Made by a program: the position numbers and the translations under genes. From Catenibacillus sp964565805 (GTDB taxonomy: Bacteria > Bacillota > Clostridia > Lachnospirales > Lachnospiraceae): DNA of 27,121 nt. This document shows, in pieces, positions 1-7,217 of the stretch. The stretch lies in NCBI GenBank assembly GCA_964565805.1, contig CAZMGH010000034.1, positions 1 to 27,121 of the forward strand, in the 5' to 3' direction. The stretch's first letter is position 1, and every line of letters starts with the position of its first letter. A model generated the notes under the pieces. That model was not told the origin of the DNA, searched no databases, and saw only the letters and a list, made by a program, of their open reading frames with translations.

Positions 1-31
1 CATGGCCTTTTGACCCTGGTATCATCTCATG

Positions 32-1735
32 TTATTCCTCATCCCCCAGCTCTTTTTCAAGGATTTCCAGTTCACCGGAAAATTCCTCTCTGGCCGTCTG
101 GATCCGGGCAGGATCCTGAGTGTCAAGAACCCGCTCAAACTTTCTCAAACACCACTCGATCTTTTGACGAAGCTCACCTACACTTTCCTCATACAGCCGT
201 TCTCCCCGCATCAGGAGCATTTTGTTGGCTTCCTGCTCCCTGGGAATGATCTTCAGATAGCTGAGCGTTTCCATACGGGCCTGGATCTCCTCATCCGTCA
301 TGGAAGTTTCCTGATTTTTAATAAGGAGCTTTTCTTTTTTTCCTGTAGACACGGAAGTCACCTCTACTTCCAGGATAGAATTAACATCATAAGTATAGGT
401 GACATCCACAGCCTCCTGTCCGGCGGGACCGGCGGGAACATCCATAAAGATTTCTCCCAGGCTGAGATTATTTTTCGCAAAGCGGCTTTCTCCCTGCAAA
501 ACGTTTACCCGCAGACGAGTCTGACCGTCATGGGCCGTGAACAGACGCTGGGTTCGGCTGGCGGGGATTACTGTGTTCCGCTCAATAATAGGGCAGAAAT
601 GACCGGTTTCCATCTGGCTGTTATCCTTTTCTACCACCACTTCCGTTCCCAGGGTAAAGGGACACACATCGGTTAAAATAACTTCCTTTACCGCATCCCG
701 GCGCTCCTTCATAGCTGCCTGGATGGCCGCGCCTAAGGCAATCGCCTCGTCAGGATTTACGCTGCTGTTGGGCATACGACCGAAAAGCTTGCCTACAAAC
801 TTCCGCACAATGGACAGTTTTGTAGCCCCGCCCACAAGGACGATCTCGTCAATGTCTGACAGGCGGATATTTGCATCCGAAAGGCTCCGCTTAATGGGCT
901 TGCGGATCCGCTCTAAAAGAAACTGGCAGGCCCTTTCATAATCTTCAAGACTTACCTTATACTCTACAGTTTCTCCGCCGATCTTGCAGGTCATATAGGA
1001 TACCCGTTTTTTTCCAAAACCCAGCTTGCAGGCCTCTGCTTGAGCATAAAGTCCGGCCCGCTCCTTTGGTGTAAGGTTTTCCTCTTTTACGTCATTATCC
1101 CGCATAAACATTTGGGCCAGCACCTGAGTAAAGTCTTCGCCTCCAAGAAAATTATCGCCGGCCACGGCACGCACTTCCAGGATATTTTCATATAATTCCA
1201 GAATGGACACATCAAAAGTACCGCCCCCCAGATCAAATACAAGAAATTTTGTGTTTTTATTTTTCTGGTACAGACCGTAGGCAATGGCCGCCGCTGTCGG
1301 CTCGCTGATGATCCGCTCTACTTTAAGTCCCGCCAGCTCTCCCGCCCTTTTTGTCGCCTTACGCTTTACATCATTAAAATAGGCAGGCACGCTGATCACC
1401 GCCTCAGTCACCGGCTCCCCAAGATAGGCCTGGGCATCCTCCTTTAATGAGCGCAGGACAAAGGATGACAGTTCTTCGGCAGTAAAGCTTTCATCTGCAA
1501 GAGAAAACTTTTTCTGGCTTCCCATACTTCTTTTAAACACATCCGCTGTGGTTTCCGGGTAAAGGATCTTTCTCTCCCGGGCAGATTCTCCCACATACAT
1601 CTGGTGGTTTTCATCCATGCTCACCACAGACGGGGTCAGCCTTTTTCCCAAACGGTTGGGAATGATCACCGGTCCTTCCTCTGTATAACATGCCGCAAGG
1701 CTATTTGTTGTTCCTAAATCAATTCCTATAATCAC
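32..1735 (-). CDS. HscC-like Hsp70 family chaperone
   Basis: ATP-dependent cytoplasmic chaperone. The nucleotide-binding domain is complete: the phosphate-1 loop IDLGTTNS lies near the N-terminus, AVISVPAYFNDVKRKAT near residue 115, the phosphate-2 loop FDLGGGTFDVSIL near 170, and the adenosine motif IVLVGGATKLS near 300. The substrate-binding part opens with LTDVCPFTLGTEV, wording typical of the HscC branch rather than DnaK. At about 567 residues it is shorter than DnaK (about 610) and lacks the long disordered lid tail, as HscC does. The start is uncertain: a TTG lies at 1741, but the GTG at 1735 is better spaced from AGAGGTGA, which overlaps the stop of the upstream J/TPR gene. That gene ends at 1742, so the two are tightly coupled. 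HscC systems in E. coli work with their own J proteins, which fits the neighbour. Family certain; HscC subgroup likely. Confidence 0.9.
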   Translation of the reverse strand: MIIGIDLGTTNSLAACYTEEGPVIIPNRLGKRLTPSVVSMDENHQMYVGESARERKILYPETTADVFKRSMGSQKKFSLADESFTAEELSSFVLRSLKEDAQAYLGEPVTEAVISVPAYFNDVKRKATKRAGELAGLKVERIISEPTAAAIAYGLYQKNKNTKFLVFDLGGGTFDVSILELYENILEVRAVAGDNFLGGEDFTQVLAQMFMRDNDVKEENLTPKERAGLYAQAEACKLGFGKKRVSYMTCKIGGETVEYKVSLEDYERACQFLLERIRKPIKRSLSDANIRLSDIDEIVLVGGATKLSIVRKFVGKLFGRMPNSSVNPDEAIALGAAIQAAMKERRDAVKEVILTDVCPFTLGTEVVVEKDNSQMETGHFCPIIERNTVIPASRTQRLFTAHDGQTRLRVNVLQGESRFAKNNLSLGEIFMDVPAGPAGQEAVDVTYTYDVNSILEVEVTSVSTGKKEKLLIKNQETSMTDEEIQARMETLSYLKIIPREQEANKMLLMRGERLYEESVGELRQKIEWCLRKFERVLDTQDPARIQTAREEFSGELEILEKELGDEE

Positions 1736-1741
1736 TGTCAA

Positions 1742-4700
1742 TCACCTCTTATCCGTTAAACGGAGCAGTCCCTCACATTCTATATCACAATCTGAAATCA
1801 TCTGTACAGCCTGAGCAAACATCCGGGCAGCTTCCTGAAAATCCTCCTGGAAAAATGCCTTCAGGCCTTCTTCACCATAAGAAAGCTTACCAAGACGTTT
1901 TTGAGTATTTTTCCCCGATGCATCCCCTTCTTCTCCCCGGCAGTGGTCCAGCCACAGACAGCTGCGCCGCCAGAGCCGCCAGATGCCCCCCGGCAGGCCG
2001 TTAAGCTTCTTTTTTAAAATCTGAGGCCAGGTTTGCTCAATAAGCTCTTTTCCCTCGCAAAAATAACGGGCAGCCATGGTTTTGCTGCCGCTCATGTACC
2101 ATGCGCACGCCAGAAAATACTTTCCTGCACACAACAAAGCCGGATCTTCGCTGACTGACGCTGTATACACAGCTCTTTCAAGCTGCTTTCTGGCCTTTGC
2201 CGGTTTTCTTTCATTATACAACTCAAACTGTCCGGCCCGCAGCTCTCCCAAAAACCTGCGTGCCGGGGAATCCTGAGCGATCAGGCGCTTCCACCAGATC
2301 CGGGCTTTTTTCCGGTCCCCGGCCAAAAACCATGTGACGCATATTTTATCCATAAAACCGCCGAAATCCCCAGGCTGCTGATCCATTCCTGCTTGGAATA
2401 CTGCCGCCGCCTGGTCATAGTCCTTTTGCCGCAGAAGCATCCCGCCTTTAGCCATGTAAAGCTTTATATTGGCAGAACTTTCTTTAAGCCCTCGGTCATA
2501 ATATTCCAATGCCTTTTTAATATCTCCCAAATGTTCACAGCACTGACCGGCTCTGACGCATAATCCCGGAAAAATAGATGCTGTGCCTTCTGCTTTCATA
2601 CACCGGTCAAACCACTGGATCGCCGTTTCGTAGGCGCCTGTGGAAAAATAAATATAGGCCATACTCAGCATAGCAGAGCCATTTTCCGGATCTCTCTCCA
2701 GGACCCATCGAAAATCCTTACTTGCCTGCTCATAATCTCCTTTATTGTAAAGAGTATCCCCCCGCTCCATATGGCACTCAATGGTATCATTTTTCTGGAC
2801 AGCCTTGTCCAAATGCTCCAGGGCCTTACCCCAATAACTGTCATTTCCCTCTTCTGCCAGCCTTCGGTACAAATGGCCCAGAGTCAAATGTATTTTCGGA
2901 TAATCCGGGTTTAAAGCCAAAGCTCTCGATATGTAAAATACCGCTTTTTTCAAATCATTTTTTCGGGCATAGATCTGCCCCAAACGCTCCGCGATAAAGG
3001 CGTGATCCGGGAGATGGGAGGCAAGATCCAGATACATGCATAATGCCTGGCTTTCCTGCCCGATACATTCCAGGATCCTTGCTTTTACAATCCGGCTGCT
3101 GTCATCTGACGGATCCTCATGGAGCGCCCGGCCAATCATATCCAAAGCCTGAACGTGCTGTCCGCTTTCCAGAAAACACAGAGCCATGACCTGCTTTACT
3201 TGAGCGATCCACCCTTTCGTCCGGTTTTCAGGATTTTCTGATAAAATCTTTTTCCCGTAATCCAGAGCCTGGTCATAATCCTTTTTCTCCTTAGCCAGAA
3301 GTCTCAGGCACCGAAGCTTGATCAATCTCAGCTCATCTGTTTCTACGGATACCTTTTCCGCCTGGGCTACAATATCTAAAGCTTCTTTTTCCTCATGGTG
3401 ATCGATAAATACTTTCGCCGCCAGCTCATAGGGTCGGGCATGGTAAGGATATACCCGGGTAGCCCGATAAAAATCATCCACCACTTTCTGATCCATGCCA
3501 AGAGCCAGATAAGCCTCCTGGCGAAGGACATAGGCCGGGAAAAATCCCGTTTCCTCCTCAAGCAGCTGTGTACATACATCCACACACTGCTGGTGTTTTC
3601 CAGTTTTATTCAGCATCTCAGCCTTAATGTAAAGGCAGTTTAGATGCTGGCGCTGTTCCTTTTCTGTGCGAATGGCCTCTTCAATATAGGTCATGGCCTG
3701 GGGATAATATTTTTTATCTACATGCTCTCCCATCCAGGAAAAGCAGCAGGCAATAGCATAGTTGGCATAGCCCAGCCGTTTTATCTTCTTTTCGTTTTCC
3801 TTGGTGGGCTGCTGACTCATTTCCAGGATCTTATCCCGCCACTGCTCCAGCCATGGAAGGGCTTCCTCATATCGTTCCATACACAGATAGATCCGGCCCC
3901 GAAGGTTAATATAATCATACCTGTGCTCCTCGTCCGGCTGGAAAGTAAGCAGCATCTCAAGGCACTGATCATAAATTTCATTTTGACACAGACACCATCC
4001 CATGTCCAAAAGGGCGTTCTGATCCCCAGGATCCTGAGCCAGCTTTCCTTTATAAGACTGGACCAGATGAACATTAACCTCCTGAAGAAGCTTCATAGCG
4101 TTGTCATCTCCAGGCATCAGTTCAAACAGGTCTAAAAGGCAATCCTTGGCCTCCTTATACTGGCCATTGTGGCACAGACAGCGGGCATAGGCAAGATTTC
4201 CCTCATAGTTTTTGGGATTTTTCTTTAAAATTTCCAGGCAGATCGGCTCTGCCCTGTCCAGATCCTGAGCCAGGATCAATGCCCGAACATAACAGTTGGC
4301 AATATATAAGCTGTCCGGATATTCCTGCCAAAGCCGGTTCAGGATCTGCCGGGCGCTGTACAAATCTCCCTTTTCCATAAGGATACAGGCCCATTCAGCC
4401 TCTGTAAACGGATGGTAAATGTCCTGATCCATAAGCTTTTCATACAGCTTTTCTCCGTTTTCAAAGCTTTTATCAACAACCGCCTGGCGCAAGAGGAAAT
4501 AGTCATCTATATAATGGTCAAAAACTTCCCCATTCTCCCCTTCTCCCCGAAAAAGGGTATAATCCAGAAAATTTTCGTATTTTACCAGGCTTAATATATA
4601 ATCAATATAATCCTTGGGAAATATTTCATAAAGCTCCAGTTTATCCTGCGTCAGGAAAAATGCCCGGTCTATGGCTTTCCAGATGGGATTTGGCAGTTTC

Positions 4701-5143
4701 ATATGTCCCATTAAAAACCGGAGCAGATATATGCGCACCTCATCAGAGCTTTCCAGGCCAATACATACGTCCTCATCCAGCAGCTGCTCCCAGTTTTCCA
4801 CCTGGATCCGCTCATAAAAGTCATTGTACAGATTTTCCACCTTGGCCATCCACCGGGTAGCAGGAGTGTCCTCGCCATAGAGCCCCTGTCCGCTTCCTTC
4901 CTGTGCGGCATCATTTCCGGCAGCTGCGCCAGCTTCCCTTTCAGCATCCTGCCCATGCTTTGGCGCTTTTTTAGCCGCCTGGCGGGCCAGGGCCAGAGCC
5001 TGCTCATAAGCCTGACGGAGCTGTTTAAACTCCTCCGGATAATCCTCCGGATTCGTGCGGACCAGCTTTGCCCGGTAGGCTTTTTTCAGTTCATCTTCAT
5101 CAGTTGTCTCACTTATTTCCAGAGTATCCCAGATTGATGCCAT
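1742..5143 (-). CDS. J-like domain protein with a long TPR array (Hsp70 partner)
   Basis: Large cytoplasmic protein of 1133 residues. Residues 1-60 form a J-like domain: WDTLEISETTDEDELKKAY for helices I-II, then NPED (residues 31-34) where J domains carry HPD, then FKQLRQAYEQAL for helix III. The histidine is therefore Asn and a Glu is inserted before the Asp. After a charged linker (about 55-95), most of residues 250-1010 reads as tetratricopeptide helices, for example ALDMIGRALHEDPSDDSSRI and AVFYISRALALNPDYPKIHL. There is no signal peptide or membrane segment. The stop abuts the Hsp70 start, so it is the first gene of a two-gene unit. It probably delivers clients or regulates the Hsp70 ATPase; the client is unknown. 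Relatives in Clostridia often share the altered motif (recollection, not checked here). Confidence 0.88.
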   Translation of the reverse strand: MASIWDTLEISETTDEDELKKAYRAKLVRTNPEDYPEEFKQLRQAYEQALALARQAAKKAPKHGQDAEREAGAAAGNDAAQEGSGQGLYGEDTPATRWMAKVENLYNDFYERIQVENWEQLLDEDVCIGLESSDEVRIYLLRFLMGHMKLPNPIWKAIDRAFFLTQDKLELYEIFPKDYIDYILSLVKYENFLDYTLFRGEGENGEVFDHYIDDYFLLRQAVVDKSFENGEKLYEKLMDQDIYHPFTEAEWACILMEKGDLYSARQILNRLWQEYPDSLYIANCYVRALILAQDLDRAEPICLEILKKNPKNYEGNLAYARCLCHNGQYKEAKDCLLDLFELMPGDDNAMKLLQEVNVHLVQSYKGKLAQDPGDQNALLDMGWCLCQNEIYDQCLEMLLTFQPDEEHRYDYINLRGRIYLCMERYEEALPWLEQWRDKILEMSQQPTKENEKKIKRLGYANYAIACCFSWMGEHVDKKYYPQAMTYIEEAIRTEKEQRQHLNCLYIKAEMLNKTGKHQQCVDVCTQLLEEETGFFPAYVLRQEAYLALGMDQKVVDDFYRATRVYPYHARPYELAAKVFIDHHEEKEALDIVAQAEKVSVETDELRLIKLRCLRLLAKEKKDYDQALDYGKKILSENPENRTKGWIAQVKQVMALCFLESGQHVQALDMIGRALHEDPSDDSSRIVKARILECIGQESQALCMYLDLASHLPDHAFIAERLGQIYARKNDLKKAVFYISRALALNPDYPKIHLTLGHLYRRLAEEGNDSYWGKALEHLDKAVQKNDTIECHMERGDTLYNKGDYEQASKDFRWVLERDPENGSAMLSMAYIYFSTGAYETAIQWFDRCMKAEGTASIFPGLCVRAGQCCEHLGDIKKALEYYDRGLKESSANIKLYMAKGGMLLRQKDYDQAAAVFQAGMDQQPGDFGGFMDKICVTWFLAGDRKKARIWWKRLIAQDSPARRFLGELRAGQFELYNERKPAKARKQLERAVYTASVSEDPALLCAGKYFLACAWYMSGSKTMAARYFCEGKELIEQTWPQILKKKLNGLPGGIWRLWRRSCLWLDHCRGEEGDASGKNTQKRLGKLSYGEEGLKAFFQEDFQEAARMFAQAVQMISDCDIECEGLLRLTDKR

Positions 5144-5189
5144 AAGCCCTCTCCCGCTTTCTAAAATTCTTTAAGTTGGTTACTTGTCT

Positions 5190-5198
5190 ATTGTACCA
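5190..5198 (-). promoter_or_regulatory. Possible extended -10 promoter for the J/TPR-Hsp70 unit
   Basis: On the minus strand TGGTACAAT forms an extended -10 element (TGnTACAAT) about 45 nt upstream of the ATG at 5143. No good -35 hexamer is visible at 16-18 nt. A weak GGGAGAGGG sits just before the start codon. Confidence 0.35.
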
Positions 5199-5297
5199 CT
5201 GATCACAAAATAAATCTATACCCACGAAAATCATTACCGGCCACGGAGGAACATCATGTATTCGGTTTTAAATAAAATTTTCCCTTATATGATTAAA

Positions 5298-5334
5298 AAG
5301 GGCGCGCCAATGCAAAAACATGAGGCGCGCCCTT
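5298..5334 (-). terminator. Rho-independent terminator after the lipoprotein hydrolase
   Basis: Perfect 11-bp inverted repeat AAGGGCGCGCC / GGCGCGCCCTT with a 15-nt loop. Read on the minus strand the stem is followed by TTTTTAAT, giving a classical terminator about 65 nt past the stop codon at 5401. Confidence 0.85.
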
Positions 5335-5400
5335 GAGGCAAATTTATCTTAAGCTTATGAAGTTGTTGACATTATAAATCTGTTGCAAAGTTTACTGAAA

Positions 5401-6993
5401 TCACTCTACCGGCTGCCAAGCGTCAGAATCTCCAGAATCATAAATCATTTGGGCGTCTCCGCTCATAAATCCGGTTTTATCAAAGGTTACAGTAACTGTT
5501 CCGTCATCATTAACAATACCTTCCAGTTCCTGAAGCTCTTCAAAGGCAATAAATCCGGCATAAAACTGAGTACCGTCATCATTTATGGCCAGGGTGATTG
5601 TAGTATCGCCAAAACTAAAGGTGACATCAAAAGTCTGATACTGAGTATAGTCACTTGGAATCTCAATTTCTGTGGAAGTCTCTGCCTCTGTTGCTCCTCC
5701 TGCAATTACCTGGTCAATAAATCCATCCGCCAGATCCATCCAGTACGCGGAGTTCGTACCGCTTAGGCCAACGCCAAAACCGTGACCAACATTAGCGAAG
5801 GTGTGCATTTCAACTAATGTCTGATCGATTACAGAAGCGCGAAGGATCGCATTGTCTTCTGCTGTCGTATCATCTTCTCCGGCAGCTAAGAAGATTGCTG
5901 GTATATTGGGATTTTCAGTTACAAGGCCCTGGAAACCATTTTCGTCCTCATATACGGTGCCTCCCAGATAATTAGGTCCATATAGACAAAGTGCAACATC
6001 CAAATCGCTGTTAATTTCATCAATTTCATCCGGAACATAATTTTCATCTGTTACAGTAGGCACAATATCGCCATAATACATATCAATAGCCCCTAAAATC
6101 GTGGCAGATCCGCCGGAAAATCCAACAGCTGCGATACAATCTCCGCCACCAAGTCCCATAGAATCAATATGGCTACGGACAACACGGACGCTCCTCTGGA
6201 AATCCATCCAAATATCGTCCGGACTATAGGGGGATACACGGCGCTGGAGCACATAACAGTTATAACCTCTCTCATTAAAACCTTCTGCGATAGGCCAGCC
6301 TTCACCGGAATTTCCTCTGGAGGAATAACCTCCTCCGGCGACAATAATAATATTTCCTTTAACATTCTCCTGATCGTCTAAAAGATACGGAACAACAAAA
6401 GGAACAAAATCTGAGTTATCATAGTTATCTACTGTAAACTCCAGACTTTCAATATCCTCAGCATATGGAATGGAATCTCCCCACAAATACCAGATGCTTT
6501 CTTCCAAAGGCTGAATCTGAATGAGCTGTGTTCTCAATTCGGCCGCCTTCTCAATCAATCCTTGCTGTGTTTCTCCAATTTCACTGCTATCCAATGTTAA
6601 AAGTATGTTAGCATTTTCGCTGTAGGTATCCCATGAAGCCTCATCATAGGCTGTAGGAATGTTGCGGATCAGTTTATAATTATAAATTTCCGTTTCCAGA
6701 AGCTCCTGATAATAGTCCTCATCCTCCGGTGAGGCCTCCACCTCTTTTACTGGCACGTCCGGCGTAACTGCCTCTGCAGCCTCTGACGCCTGTATTTCAT
6801 CAGCATCTGACACTTCTTCTTGTAAAACCTCACTCTCTGTCCCCTCGTTTTCCCCTCCTGCATTTGTTTCTTCTGCTGGAGTTGTTTCTTCCGAAACCGC
6901 GCTTTCTCCTGTATTCTGGCTGCAGGCATCCATAGACACTGCTAATGCCGCTGCCAGCAAGATTCCCCCGGCTTTTCTAAACAATCGATTCAT
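5401..6993 (-). CDS. Secreted, probably lipid-anchored alpha/beta hydrolase (esterase-like)
   Basis: Serine hydrolase of 530 residues. The N-terminus has Arg/Lys, a hydrophobic stretch (GGILLAAALAVS) and Cys24, so export with lipid attachment is likely, although MDAC is a poor lipobox because Asp sits at -2. Residues 25-95 are rich in Glu, Ser, Thr and Ala, a typical surface linker. The hydrolase domain (about 200-430) has an oxyanion-type AGGGY near 219, the nucleophile elbow GFSGG with Ser293, a candidate acid in AGEDD (374-375), and His404 in NVGHGFG. Residues 445-530 form a separate beta-rich domain of unknown role (TFDVTFSFGDTTITLAI). This resembles BD-FAE/xylan-esterase-like carboxylesterases, but the substrate cannot be read from sequence. 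AAAGGAG lies 10 nt before the ATG. The gene is divergent from the AraC/GH39-like regulator, a likely controller. Confidence 0.82.
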   Translation of the reverse strand: MNRLFRKAGGILLAAALAVSMDACSQNTGESAVSEETTPAEETNAGGENEGTESEVLQEEVSDADEIQASEAAEAVTPDVPVKEVEASPEDEDYYQELLETEIYNYKLIRNIPTAYDEASWDTYSENANILLTLDSSEIGETQQGLIEKAAELRTQLIQIQPLEESIWYLWGDSIPYAEDIESLEFTVDNYDNSDFVPFVVPYLLDDQENVKGNIIIVAGGGYSSRGNSGEGWPIAEGFNERGYNCYVLQRRVSPYSPDDIWMDFQRSVRVVRSHIDSMGLGGGDCIAAVGFSGGSATILGAIDMYYGDIVPTVTDENYVPDEIDEINSDLDVALCLYGPNYLGGTVYEDENGFQGLVTENPNIPAIFLAAGEDDTTAEDNAILRASVIDQTLVEMHTFANVGHGFGVGLSGTNSAYWMDLADGFIDQVIAGGATEAETSTEIEIPSDYTQYQTFDVTFSFGDTTITLAINDDGTQFYAGFIAFEELQELEGIVNDDGTVTVTFDKTGFMSGDAQMIYDSGDSDAWQPVE

Positions 6994-7133
6994 ATTCCAT
7001 TCTCTCCTTTCAGTGATTCCGCTTTTTGAAGTATGTGTTCATTTTATAAAAAAAGCGTCTTCACTAAAAGTAACCTTTCACGGAATTTTCATGTATAATT
7101 ATGAGTTTTTCTTTAGGTTTTCCACAGATTGCA

Positions 7134-7162
7134 TTGACTTTCAGCATACTTTTACATATAAT
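7134..7162 (+). promoter_or_regulatory. Sigma-A type promoter of the AraC/GH39-like regulator gene
   Basis: TTGACT, a 17-nt spacer and TATAAT, followed by an AT-rich leader and AGGAGG eight nt before the ATG at 7218. Near-consensus, so the regulator is probably well expressed without an activator. Confidence 0.8.
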
Positions 7163-7217
7163 TTCCTATAATATCTCAAATATTTACATATAAATTCAAA
7201 GATAGGAGGATGTCTTT

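Noticed and set aside
29..676. 215-codon open frame on the plus strand
   Set aside because: It lies wholly antisense to the well-supported Hsp70 gene, has no RBS and encodes no recognisable domain.
5256..5336. 26-codon plus-strand frame with a good GGAGG spacing
   Set aside because: Its second half is the terminator hairpin of the opposite-strand gene, no promoter is visible and the peptide resembles nothing; probably chance.
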